Positions 11,139 to 20,274 of a stretch of 64,000 nucleotides of DNA are shown piece by piece (the stretch's first letter is position 1; every line of letters begins with the position of its first letter). The notes below the pieces were generated by a model. The model worked only from the letters and a program-made list of their open reading frames with translations, ran no database searches and had not been told where the DNA came from. The position numbers and the translations under genes are program-made. The DNA is taken from contig NC_087063.1 in the NCBI RefSeq assembly GCF_963678635.1, positions 12,870,368 to 12,934,367 on the forward strand. The letters run 5' to 3'. Origin of the DNA: Symsagittifera roscoffensis (lineage: Eukaryota > Xenacoelomorpha > Acoela > Convolutidae).

Positions 11139-11563
11139 ACGCGACTCCGGCCTTGAGCTCGCAACAGCTCATTCCGTCGTCCTGGTTTCCTTTTGCTTTT
11201 GTTGGTCGAGCTCTCGTTGTCGCCTCTGGATCCTTTCAATTTCCGACTTCAACTGCTCGCAATTCGCCGCGATCTCTCGCACCCTCTGCTCTTGCTGGTA
11301 TTCTGCTCTCAACATCACAAGGTCACGACGCGCCTGGTCCCTTTCCAGGATCGCCTGGTCACTCTCCAGATTCGCTTGATTTCTCTCGAGCTTCGCGATG
11401 TCCCGGTCAAGATTTGCTTTGTTCTTCCCCTCTGCGCCCTCTCAAGTTCCCTCTTCATGTTGCTGAGGTCAGGATACGTCTCTTTCGTTTGCTGGGCTCT
11501 CTTCATAGAAGGTGGCCTGCTCGTGGACTGGCTAGCCGATCTTGCTGACGGTCTGACCGGCAA
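11139..11563 (-). pseudogene. ORF3 heptad-repeat coiled-coil region, copy 1
   Basis: DNA here repeats with a 21-base period (about 11,340-11,420), coding for seven-residue units of the type (L/M/F)ERDQA(x), as in copy 4 at 53,800-53,900. Seven-residue periodicity with a hydrophobic first position and charged remainder is typical of a long coiled coil, probably for multimerisation. Copy 1 has a frameshift around 11,425, so the 82-codon frame at 11,315-11,563 leaves the native frame after QRG. Confidence 0.55.
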
Positions 11564-11568
11564 TGGGA

Positions 11569-11802
11569 ATTCTCCCGCGCCGTACTAAGTGTTGTTGCTT
11601 AAGCCAGGATTCCTCGCCAAGTCGAATCCTCTCACCCCTCCATCCACGTTCCAGGATAGCCATCTCGTCTGTTCCTGATTGGATAATTCTCCCGCGCCGT
11701 ACTAAGTGTTGTTGCTTAAGCCAGGATTCCTCGCCAAGTCGAATCCTCTCACCCCTCCATCCACGTTCCAGGATAGCCATCTCGTCTGTTCCTGATTGGA
11801 TA
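11569..11802. repeat. 117-bp tandem duplication in ORF3 N-terminal region, copy 1
   Basis: Two adjacent, essentially identical 117-base units (39 codons, frame-preserving) starting with attctcccgcgccgtactaa at about 11,569 and 11,686. Copy 4 has one unit (54,035-54,155). The near-identity of the two units shows a recent duplication. Confidence 0.85.
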
Positions 11803-12030
11803 TGCCTTCCGTGGTGTAGCCGACCATCAAGATAGCTTCGGTCGCGGATTCCCTGCACTCACCTTGCTCCTCTAATTGCTAATTGCAGGATGGCATTCAA
11901 CATCACTGCCATCCTCTCTTCCACCTGGGTGTAGTCCAGGTCCCTCAAGCGTCTGTACAACTCATCGAGCGTCGGCCTCTTTAGCGCCGCAGGCATGGAC
12001 TTCCAAAATCATGTGCCATTTTTACAATTT
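11803..12030 (-). pseudogene. ORF3 N-terminus, copy 1
   Basis: Homologous to 54,158-54,344 in copy 4, where an ATG opens a frame starting MVDRFWKSMPAALKRPTL. Here MPAALKRPTLDELY and DYTQVEERMAVMLNA are readable, but the ATG context has lost a base, so the first codons are out of frame. It is helix-prone, lies upstream of the coiled coil, and has no recognised family. Confidence 0.5.
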
Positions 12031-12060
12031 CTAGATTGTCTCGCTTACCAACCAACTCGT

Positions 12061-12146
12061 TTATTACCGTACCAACTCGAGAATTACCGTACCAAATTGA
12101 GTGTTACCGTACCAACTTGAGTGTTGCCGTACCAGATTGAGTGTTT
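12061..12146. repeat. 20-bp tandem repeats upstream of ORF3, copy 1
   Basis: Four units of a 20-base repeat, accgtaccaa plus (c/a)tYgagNRtt, at 12,066, 12,086, 12,106 and 12,126. The same repeat (three units) lies at the same place in copy 4 (54,371-54,429). It sits just upstream of the ORF3 start on the coding strand, so it could be a regulatory array for a separate ORF3 transcript. That role is inference. Confidence 0.7.
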
Positions 12147-12541
12147 GAGAAATCTCTTCCGAATGTTGCTGATCCTGAACTTTGTTCAAAACCTTCTGTT
12201 CTCTTTCGAATGAGTGTGTTTGATTCGTCAATTTCGATTTAATCAAATCAATCTGAAAGTAAAATCCACTTTTTAGACAAAGCTGTCATATTCCTAACCT
12301 AAACCCCCCCACAAATATTGTAGTTAAAACCTTATCTCTCCAATCGTTTTACTAAGTTAATTCAATTGTAAGTTTTTAAGAGCCTGCAGATTCAATTAAT
12401 GTTTTAGCACCGTCATCTTTTAAATTATAATTGTCATGCCAATCACGTTAAAATCCTTCTACCTGCTCCGAGATCCCAATGTACCCTTACTCAAGATCCA
12501 CATATACCCCCAACTCAAGACCTCCGTTGTCCACCCGTAGC
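12147..12541. other. Intergenic spacer between macro-domain ORF and ORF3, copy 1
   Basis: AT-rich spacer with no ORF. It matches 54,430-54,824 in copy 4, including the runs aaccccccc and cctgcagattca/catgcagattca. Its conservation between two diverged copies shows that the macro ORF and ORF3 were already neighbours in the common ancestor. I see no promoter motif that I would defend. Confidence 0.6.
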
Positions 12542-13327
12542 TCAGTAGTATTTGTTGTGTAGGTGTACCATTATCTCTGTTTCTGCGAAGACCACGTGTA
12601 GGATGGCATATAACTCCCTTGGGCTCAACTTGCCCCTGTTTGGGTCATAAACTGGCATCGAGACCTCCATTATCCCTCTTTTAATCATGAAATCCCTCAG
12701 TCTCGTTAGTGCTAACATCACGTGATCAGGATCTATCGTATTCCTTTCATTGAACCTCGTCACTAGAAAGCACAGGTATTTGCCCTGGACTTGTGCCACT
12801 GATGGGGGAAGCGCAGCCATTCCTCCCAGCCCCGGTCTCTGTCTGAATAGAAACTCCACGTTCTGGTATTCTGTCTTGAAGTCGGCCTCCAGTCTCGATT
12901 TGAAGCTCATGTCCGCCGTTATACAGATCGCGCTAGTCCTGTCTGACAAAATGAAGTCGCTGTCCGTTATCAGGATGTTCTCCGAGTATTCATAAGGGAT
13001 TTCAAATTTCGCTTTGAAATTTCGTCCTATGGTAGGTTCGGCTTCTTTCTCGCCCAGTTCTAGCTCGTTGGTCTCTCTTACTTCCCTGAGTTTCTTTATC
13101 ATCAAATTTTCGGTGTGTGTAAGTCCTACCCCCACTCCCCGGACAAAAATATTTATCGACGTCCCCGTCGATGATGCTGGGTCTAAATTATCTGGGGGTA
13201 TTTCGAGCGGCCTGTCAGTTGCTGTCCAACCGAAGAGGGGATCTTCCGTTTTCACGTGTTGTTCTGCTGACACGTCGACCTGCTGGATGCTTAGCTCTTC
13301 CTCTTCTTCGCTCTTGACCTCACGCAT
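12542..13327 (-). CDS. Macro-like domain (OARD1/TARG1 type) ORF, copy 1
   Basis: 261-codon frame. An acidic start (VKSEEEEEL) and a linker with INIFVRGVGVGLTHTENLM precede a macro-like region of about 135 residues: ILITDSDFIL, AICITADMSFKSRLEADFK, RPGLGGMAALPP, KYLCFLVTR, VSMPVYDPNRGKLS and ETEIMVHLH. The order matches OARD1/TARG1-like macro domains, which bind or remove ADP-ribose from proteins. By eye, the Lys and Asp used by TARG1 are not retained, so ADP-ribose binding without hydrolysis, or decay, is possible. A TGA at 13,328-13,330 separates it from the pol-linked part. This is the longest surviving copy of the domain. Confidence 0.6.
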   Translation of the reverse strand: MREVKSEEEEELSIQQVDVSAEQHVKTEDPLFGWTATDRPLEIPPDNLDPASSTGTSINIFVRGVGVGLTHTENLMIKKLREVRETNELELGEKEAEPTIGRNFKAKFEIPYEYSENILITDSDFILSDRTSAICITADMSFKSRLEADFKTEYQNVEFLFRQRPGLGGMAALPPSVAQVQGKYLCFLVTRFNERNTIDPDHVMLALTRLRDFMIKRGIMEVSMPVYDPNRGKLSPRELYAILHVVFAETEIMVHLHNKYY

Positions 13328-13915
13328 TCACTCTAGTATTCTCAGGTTCGTGTTCTCCCTCCTCTCTATCTCGCTCTGCTCCAGATTTGTTTCTTGTTAT
13401 GGTGTGGAGTAGTCCTCCTTTGGGTAGTGTTCACTGTCGTTGATGATTTGCCATTCATCGTCTGCCACCAATTCGCCCACACTCAGTAACTCGTTGCCCA
13501 ATTCATCAGGCCTTATCTTGTCAATTAAGAAGTCATCCCCGTACCTGTTGTACCTCATGCCTGTCCGCTTACGATTACCGCTCCTGGTTCCTGCTGTTAT
13601 CGGCAAGTCTTGTTCCGTCCACTTTGGCACCTCGTCCTGCTCCGGTTCGTTCCAGTTTTTTTCCACAAAGGATTCTGCCTCTGAATCCGCTTCTATTTTT
13701 TCATTATCATCCAAACTCAAGTCCTCGTTGCCATCATTTTTCTCTCTGGTGCCCTTTTCGTTCACCTCGCAAGCTAGTTCCACCAATAGGTACTCGAGTA
13801 CCTCCATGTTCTGCGGTACGCACCAGTCTTCTGGGGATGGGACATGAACCCCGTACTCAAGCGGTAAAACCGTCCTTGCTGGTGCACTTCCGTTATCATG
13901 AACGGTCCTCTCCAT
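13328..13915 (-). pseudogene. Acidic linker between integrase and macro domain, copy 1
   Basis: 172-codon frame (13,397-13,915) with KGTREKNDGNEDLSLDDNE, YNRYGDDFLIDKI and LLSVGELVADDEWQI, ending at a TAA (13,397-13,399). Copy 4 reads through both this TAA and the TGA at 13,328, so integrase, linker and macro domain were originally one polyprotein. Copy 3 shares both stops; copy 2 shares the TAA only. Confidence 0.65.
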
Positions 13916-14353
13916 TTCTTGAGTAGTTTCTTTGTACCTTTGCTAGGTATGACATTCTGGAAGACCCACACGTACTGGCCCACTGCATATGATTTCGCTT
14001 GCAGTATCTTTTCATCGTATTTCTTGCGCTGTTTCATTTGTGCTTGCGCAGTATTCCTCCTGCAGAGCTCGTTTAATTCCTGCTGTCTCCTGATCGCTTC
14101 TTTCTCATAAGCTTGAGGCGACGTCTTTTTCCCTTCGTACTCCGGGTAAAATAATGTTATGGGCATCGCTCTTTTCTTGCCCGTCAACATCATGAAGGGA
14201 CTGATTCCTGTTGTTGAGTGTTGCGTACTGTTGTACGCCCCTACCACCTGCGGCAGATATTTATCGCAATCTGTCATGTACCTTGAGCAGTATACCCTCA
14301 GCATGTTCACCAACGTTCTATTCTGCCTCTACCAACCCGTTGGTCTGGGGATG
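13774..14353 (-). pseudogene. Integrase C-terminal part with GPF module, copy 1
   Basis: Carries the end of the catalytic core after the inactivating stop, then STTGISPFMMLTGKKRA, QMKQRKKYDEKI, YVWVFQNVIPSKGTKK and KKWRGPFMITEV (GPY/F module typical of Gypsy integrases), RFYRLS. After that, a 28-bp deletion near 13,849, shared with copies 2 and 3, throws the frame. Copy 4 keeps the in-frame sequence there (RAARYENLKPH). Confidence 0.75.
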
Positions 14354-15386
14354 CTAGGTCGTTGAGTGCGCTTGAGCTATGTGAGACCTCTTCATCAATT
14401 CTTTCGTCAAGTCCCCCACGAAGGCTTTGCCGTTGTCCGACTGAAATGTCATGGGACAGCCATACCGTGATATCCAATGTGTTATCAGGTGGTCAAAAGT
14501 TTCCTCTGCCGAGGCTGTCTGACACGGCACCGCTTCTGCCAGCTTTTTGAAGTGATATATTATAACCAGTATCTGGTTATATCCCGACTCTGTCATGCAG
14601 ATTTTTTGATGGTCTATCTGCACCACCTCGTTAAATTCCGAGCTTTCAACGGACTTGAGTGGGAACTTAATTTTCCTTGGATCTTTTACTTGCAGGCATG
14701 CCAGGCATGCATTCACCCATCTCTCGCAAGCTTTCCTTAATCCTGGCCAATCAAACCTGCGAAGTATTCTCTGTTGCACTTTGTCTATCCTGGTGCCCCA
14801 TCTGATCGTGCGATCTGAATAACACTTCCGTCTGATACAATTGTGGTAATATGATGGGGTTGTGCTTGTGTAATATCTTCTCCTCATCTTTTCTCTTGCA
14901 CGCTACCACCCCATCAGCTGTGTGATAGAGTAAATCTTTTCTTTCTTTGTAGAACTGGCTCAAGATCTTATAGCTGTCTTCCTCCAGGTCCCCTTTCTCT
15001 TTGGACCCCGTGCGGATATATTTAGAGAGGTTACTTGTCATCTTGTCATTCTTTTGGGCCCTTATCAGGTCCGACAGCCTATATCTCGCTTTGACATGTT
15101 CCTTCAGTGCCATTATCTGACCATTCATTTCCCCAGGGTTGTGGATGTCATCTTTCAGTTTTACGCACACTATCCTTTTCGTGATCTTTCTATCGTCCTC
15201 TAGCACCAGATTTGTTCTGACATTCGAGTTGCAAGATAGTTCCCTGAACGGTTTCCTCGATACTGCAATTTTCTCAAGTTTTTCACCTCCTCGCACTTCT
15301 TGCTGATCCAAGTTGTATGTTCCTGATGAGGGACCCGTCTGCAGCTCCCTGTCGCGGTGTCTCATCTTCTCTTCCGCCAGTATCAT
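14354..15386 (-). pseudogene. Integrase zinc-binding domain and catalytic core, copy 1
   Basis: Two frames (14,751-15,386 and 14,354-14,887) separated by a 2-base deletion near 14,790. The first has YRLSDLIRAQKNDKMTSNL, and the HHCC zinc site spans both. The second has VQIDHQKICM (first Asp) and FQSDNGKAFVGDL (second Asp). The third acidic residue (NGLVERQNRT) is beyond a TAG at 14,354-14,356 that replaces the Tyr of YHPQTNG. This stop is shared with copies 2 and 3 but not 4. The integrase is dead. Confidence 0.8.
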
Positions 15387-15947
15387 GCACAGACTATCTT
15401 GGTCGTCGCTGCTGCCTTCCGAATCCTCATCTCATTCTTCACACTCCCCGGACCATTTTTCTTTCCCAGCATCTTTTTCCTCTGTGGGCCACTCCCCGGA
15501 CTCTTGACCTGTTCCAAGGTGGTCAGCTTCCTCCTGAAACGCCACTTTCTTTTTCCTAACCCGAGTCCGCTCAAGTATGTCATCAGGTATTTTGTCAACC
15601 AGTGACTGAACGATTTCTTTCCCATCAGGATTACTCTCTTCTAAGGAGTTTTCGCCGCCGACTGTCTCACTCCTTCGCAGTATCGTGACTTCCGGTTCAT
15701 CCTTACCCTTTCCTTCGATCAGGGGTTTATCATCTGCCAGTTTCTCGAGTAATCTCATCAAGTCCTCATCTATCTGTGCTTGTCCCGTTTCTACCTGGTT
15801 GAGATCATAGCTTTTTGCCTTGAGCGTCTCCCTCACAATTTTTGATCTGAGCATTATCCCTATCGGCATCCCTTGGGTCTTCTTCAAGATTGTTTTCTCT
15901 GGAGGGTCTTTTGGTAATTCGGGGTGATCTTCTATCGGTTTGCCTGA
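15383..15947 (-). pseudogene. Pol linker after RNase H, copy 1
   Basis: Frames 15,383-15,625 and 15,432-15,887 cover the region between the RNase H tail and integrase. Conserved words are KTQGMPIGIMLRSKIV, QAQIDEDLMRLLEKL and GNGPGSVKNE-like charged stretches. It is low complexity and acidic, as is usual for spacers in long Gypsy polyproteins. A TAG at about 15,948 (GTCGAC changed to CTAGTC context) ends the upstream frame. Confidence 0.55.
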
Positions 15948-16541
15948 CTAGTCGACCAATCTCGTGAGTGGAAGACTATCATACGTTTCCTTATCCATGA
16001 AAGAGAAGCCCTCTTTTATTTCTGGCCTGTTCGCCTCCCTCTGTTCTTGTCTCTCGTAGAACTCCGTCTTCTTACTCAAGCTATCGGCATTTTGATGTTT
16101 GTCTCTTGTTCTTTGCTCAATTATCATGTTGTATCCGTCCAGTCGATCTATCCACCTCCCAATGTAGCTCTGGTCCATTGAGTACGTCTTCAGCCAGCTG
16201 AGTGCCCTTTTATCGACTCGCAGCGTGATTGTGACGGAGTTCAGATACCGAAAGTCACAACAAAACCTCAATTGGTCGCCTTTCTTTTTGGCCATCACTA
16301 CTTCACACGCCCACGGTGATTTGGATGGTTCTATCATATCATACTCTAGTAGTGTCTCTATCTCTTTCCTACACGCATCCGATTTGTGTGGGGTCATGCA
16401 CCTCGCCCCCTCCCTGTGCGGTACCGCGGACTCCTCAAGCTCTATTTCATGTTCAACAAAATAACAACATCCAATGTCTGCCTTATGTCTCGAAAAAATT
16501 CTTCGTTCCGCTCTAGTACGTCCTTGATGGCCTCGAGTTGT
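15948..16541 (-). pseudogene. RT/RNase H remnant lacking the catalytic core, copy 1
   Basis: 150-codon frame (15,948-16,397) with ACRKEIETLLEYDMIEPSKS, VVMAKKKGDQLRFCCDFRYL and LNSVT of the RT fingers. It joins at about 16,230 directly to LRVDKRALSWLKTYS and RDKHQNADSLSKK from the RNase H C-terminus. The palm (F/YxDD motif), the thumb and most of RNase H, normally some 300 or more codons, are absent, yet the frame is kept. The same junction is in copies 2 and 3. Confidence 0.8.
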
Positions 16542-17163
16542 TCTTGGTTATTGAGAAGGACCTTCCTAAAACAGCAGCATTTTGACTGTTTGGATTTGGA
16601 ACTATGCATACTTGCTTACTATCGCTTAATTCATTATAAATTTTTATCCGTAAGCCTACAATTGCCGCTTCGTTCGCTTTCAGCCTTACGTTACTACTCA
16701 AGAACACCGGCACTTTATTCTCACATGACATTATCAGATTTACCGGTTTAATTACGTACTTCCTATCCGGGTTTCGAATCCTGAACATGGCATTGTTTAG
16801 ATCAATCGTTACGTCGAAGTTCTTGATGAAGTCTCTGCCTAAAATGAACTGGTCAGACTCGTCTGGGTTCTCCACCACAAGAAAGCTCATCCACAGGTTG
16901 CGTTCCCCTAGATTTAGGGCTATTATTGGTGTTCTGCCTAGTACCCGCAGCGCCCCTTTGTTCGCAGCTGATAGCCGTATTCTTGAGTCTATTAAGTCAT
17001 CTTTGTCGAAACCCATTCGTTCCCAAGTTTCGATTGGTATAACACTCAAGACCGCACCCGTATCAAGTAACCCACATAACTGAGTCTTTTTGCCACTTAT
17101 GTCAAGCAAATGTGCTGATACGTCCGCTTCCGTCTCAATGTGCATTGCATCTTCTTCCAGCAT
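16513..17163 (-). CDS. Retropepsin (aspartic protease), copy 1
   Basis: 216-codon frame with the catalytic motif GLLDTGAVLSVIP, a flap-like ALRVLGRTPI and the hydrophobic-Gly motif FILGRDFIKNFDV, in the order of a Gypsy A2-family protease. It would cut the gag-pol polyprotein. The catalytic motif looks intact. A roughly 350-bp deletion near 16,541, private to copy 1, fuses its downstream end to the RT remnant out of frame. Confidence 0.85.
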   Translation of the reverse strand: MLEEDAMHIETEADVSAHLLDISGKKTQLCGLLDTGAVLSVIPIETWERMGFDKDDLIDSRIRLSAANKGALRVLGRTPIIALNLGERNLWMSFLVVENPDESDQFILGRDFIKNFDVTIDLNNAMFRIRNPDRKYVIKPVNLIMSCENKVPVFLSSNVRLKANEAAIVGLRIKIYNELSDSKQVCIVPNPNSQNAAVLGRSFSITKNNSRPSRTY

Positions 17164-17705
17164 GGCGCAGTGTCCAATCTCACTTTAAGTTCTTCTTTGC
17201 CCACGTAGATCTGCCCCACTAGATCTTCATCACATGTTATCATGGTTTTCGTATAGATGTTTATCCCATCTATATTTAGCATCACCTCATGCGGACCATA
17301 AGCTTCTGTATATCTGTTCTCAATACTGACTGATTTGCTGCCACCTCTTGTGATTAGCGCCCTCAAGGCTTTAGACGTCGTCAAATAATCTGCATATACG
17401 TCAATGTGCATTATTGTCTGATCGCTTGATTCGTTCAAGTTCCTCGTTACTTCATGGCCGCCCACAGTGATTATTGACATTATCCTTGCCCCAATCTTTG
17501 TTATGCCGAATGGCTTTCCCGTCACCATTTTCAGAGTGTTGCAATTTCCACTCTTTGTCGACCCTGCTACGGCTTCTGGCACCGGCACCGACCAACCTAA
17601 CGTCTCGTTTATCTTCTGCTTTTCGATCTCCTGCTTCAATCGTTGCTCTATTTCCTTCGTCGCTAGGTCCTGTTTCACTTTGTTGATAGCCTTTGCCGCC
17701 GCCTT
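17097..17705 (-). CDS. Pre-protease region of gag-pol, copy 1
   Basis: 193-codon frame with DLATKEIEQRLKQEI (charged helix), LKMVTGKPFGITKIGARIM, MHIDVYADYLTTSKALRAL and MLNIDGINIYTKTMI. It links the nucleocapsid to the protease and overlaps the protease frame by 67 bases in another frame, as in copies 2 and 3. This suggests a conserved frame change between gag and pro. No domain recognised. Confidence 0.6.
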   Translation of the reverse strand, partial: KAAAKAINKVKQDLATKEIEQRLKQEIEKQKINETLGWSVPVPEAVAGSTKSGNCNTLKMVTGKPFGITKIGARIMSIITVGGHEVTRNLNESSDQTIMHIDVYADYLTTSKALRALITRGGSKSVSIENRYTEAYGPHEVMLNIDGINIYTKTMITCDEDLVGQIYVGKEELKVRLDTAPCWKKMQCTLRRKRTYQHICLT

Positions 17706-19014
17706 CTAATAATTTATCTCTAGGGCATTCCTGGCCGTGGCCTCTATTGCACTGTTGACTTGCGTTACAGCTTTCACCGTCTTCGTTGGCAGTTCCGCAC
17801 TCGGTGCTTCCGAATTTTTTGTTTCAAACTCAGTTTGTCTGTTTCTCTGGTTCTGCACCGCCGCTAACGCCAACTTATGCTTGGGGTGACTCTGGTCCTT
17901 CCCAAAACAAAGGACAGTCCATCCTGAAGTGCCCCTCTTGATTGCAGAAGAAATATCTCGCACCTATCTTGATGATCAAGCCACTATAGAATTCGTGTTC
18001 TTCTATCTGGCTCATGTCTTCCTCATCGGGTGCATATCCCAGACTCTTCATGCCCTGTTTGTATGTTGTGCAATCCGCCACGTGATGATCAGCTGACCCG
18101 TAGTTTGCGCATGATCTACGTTTGTCCATGTCATCTCTAGGCTTATACCATGACGACCTTTGTGGTTGACTCCCCCCTTGCATTTTCCTGTTATCCGAAT
18201 ATGAGTATTTCTTGGGTTTCATTAGCATGTACTCTCTTGACTTCTGTCTCATCTCTTCTGGAGTCGGTGCGCTGTCTTTCGACAGTGTATAGTACGTTGC
18301 TAACATTGTTCTCAAGTCGTCACTTTTCACCCCATTGATGAACTTCGAGGCGATGCTAAAATTCCTTCTGTTTGTTGACTCTTCAGGATCACTCCTTCGT
18401 CTCAGGCGCTCGAGATCATCTAGGAACCGATCAATTGATTCATCGTCCCTTTGCCTTTTTTTTTAAAATCTCATCATCGCTTGGTGACCCTTCATGCCTG
18501 ACCCGAATCAATTCAACAATATCTCGAAGATCTTGTCCGCTAAGTCGCGTTCCTCTTCTTTCTTTGCAACTACGCATTTCAACGCCGTGCCTTCTAAGTT
18601 GCTGAGTATCGCTGTGCAGGCTTGTCTCTCGTCGTTCAAGTTTTCCTGTTCCAAATGTAGTCCCATGACTTCTACGCATGTATCGATGCATCCGTCTGAG
18701 TCATCCCTAAATTATTTTGGCTTCCTGAAGGTTTTCCTGGATTTGCCACCTCCTCTCTCACTCGATTCAGTGTTTCTCGTGGCGAACGCTTCCAATGTTC
18801 TATTCATCATTTCCCAGGTGCTGGCCCATGTCATGGCATCAGGTCCCGCATTATTGTAGGTCGTGGAATCACCTAGACCACTCGTCGTATTTGCGGTTCC
18901 ACTTTTCATAATTGTCTTGCCCCCCCCCCCCCCCCGGTGCTGTGCGCGCTGCATCTCGGGGTAATGGTAACGGTGTTGACTGCCGTTTGTTCCGTTGTGA
19001 TTCCACGAAATCAA
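17706..19014 (-). pseudogene. Gag capsid end and CCHC knuckles, copy 1
   Basis: Pieces 18,712-19,014, 18,440-18,691, 17,875-18,330 and 17,706-17,963. Capsid-like stretch: WASTWEMMNRTLEAFATR and KTFRKPKEF; nucleocapsid: two knuckle positions. Both knuckles have lost a cysteine here (CANYGSADHH and YFFCNQEGHF, where copies 2-4 have Cys). A T-run replacing NRRQ-type codons near 18,455 shifts the frame and is shared with copies 2 and 3. The protein would package RNA; this copy could not. Confidence 0.7.
18920..18935. repeat. Homopolymer C run in gag, copy 1
   Basis: Sixteen C on the plus strand. The equivalent runs are 12 in copy 2 (28,175-28,186), 11 in copy 3 (38,884-38,894) and 5 in copy 4 (59,441-59,445). 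Run-length change alters the gag frame between copies. Confidence 0.8.
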
Positions 19015-19019
19015 CTCTG

Positions 19020-20016
19020 TTACCTTGCGTTCGAACTTTTTTCCGGCCTATCTTGTGATGTAGAGTTTCTCAAGATGGCATCTAGTTTTGCCTGTATGGC
19101 ATATGAACTCTCAGCCTGGTCTCTTCTCCTTGTGTCCATTCTCGTTTCCAGACTCCCCAACTGGCTGTTCACAGCGTCATGCCGTTGCTTCATCTCTTGC
19201 TTGTCTTTTTTGATGTTCTTATCTCGCTCTCCATCAGTGGCCTCTACCTTGTCTGACATCTGCTGAAGCTTTTCCTCTGTCGCCCTCGCCAGATTGAAAT
19301 AGTTGTCCAGGTACTCGTGTTTGTTGTATCTTAATTTTTTCTTTATCACCTCTCTTTCCTCCTCGCTGTGCTTTAGTTTCTTGTCGATCTGATCTAGCTT
19401 CGCCATCAGATCGCCCAATTCAAGAGGAGTTGTTGTTTCATTGTCAGCTTTTGCCATATTGTTGGCTGCTGCCCCGTGTTTAACCTGGTCGTCGTCTTGG
19501 TTGGCCTCTGTCGTTATCGTGGAAACTGTTCCAAATGTTTTGCCTTTCTCGGCTTTCGGTTCTCCCGTCACTATGTCTCTTGATTTCATCCCGACCATCA
19601 TTGCTATCCTTTCTGTAAATGACATTCTTTTTACTTGGCCTTTACTCGGCCTTTACTGTTTCTGGCGTGTTGCCCGTTGTGTCCTCCACAGTGTCTATCG
19701 GCGAGAACTCCATCGACTTTTGATTTTGTTCCTCTGCATTCGGCATCGGTGTCGACTCCGTCGTCTTTTTATCCACCTCATCAACACTTTGGTCTGTTGT
19801 TTCTAGGTCAATTTCAATGGCGGGTTCTGTTTGTTTCCCTTCCGCGCCCTCTTTCGTCTTGTTCTCTTTTGAACTTCTTGTGCTGACCATGCTCACTGAA
19901 AAGTTCTTCCTTGTTATTCTTGGGCCAACCGTTGTCACTTTTCGTTGCGACGAGTTATATTTTGTCTTTGACTCCGTAGCTCTTTTTTCAGCTATCGGTA
20001 CCCTGCTCCGTCTCAT
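19020..20016 (-). pseudogene. Gag N-terminal region, copy 1
   Basis: Frames 19,642-20,016 (start MRRSRVPIAEKRATESKTK) and 19,020-19,625. The first part is Thr/Glu-rich (EIDLETTDQSVDEV, ESTPMPNAEE). The second has ERIAMMVGMKSRDIV and a long coiled coil (LMAKLDQIDKKLKHSEEER to QLGSLETRMDTRRRD). A small sequence replacement near 19,630 breaks the join, which copies 2 and 3 keep as one 330-codon frame. This is the matrix/capsid-proximal part of gag. Confidence 0.7.
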
Positions 20017-20274
20017 GATTTTTATTTACAATTATTTCTATTTACAATATTACTATTTACAAAATCCTATTCTAGGAATAAAAATTTTTGATAATGAATA
20101 TAATAATAAAAAAAAACAACGTTCCTATAAGATTTATTAAAATTTTACCAATTAGTGATCCCAACAGAATCTGATGTATCGCGATTTAACGTTCGGACAA
20201 GTCCTATTGCTTTTGATTTAGTTATCTCGACTTGTTTTAAGACCCTTTGGTACCGTCACACCACTTTTTTATAC
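20017..20274. other. Leader segment upstream of gag, copy 1
   Basis: AT-rich, with tatttacaatatta-type words next to the gag start, then atcccaacagaatctgat and cgatttaacgttcgga. Near-identical segments precede gag in copies 2 (29,264-29,526), 3 (39,972-40,218) and 4 (60,520-60,751). Non-coding leader of the transcript; no further signal that I can defend. Confidence 0.5.

Noticed and set aside
15948-16397. Intact reverse transcriptase in copies 1-3
   Set aside because: The fingers segment and the RNase H tail are present but no F/YxDD palm motif occurs between them in any frame examined.
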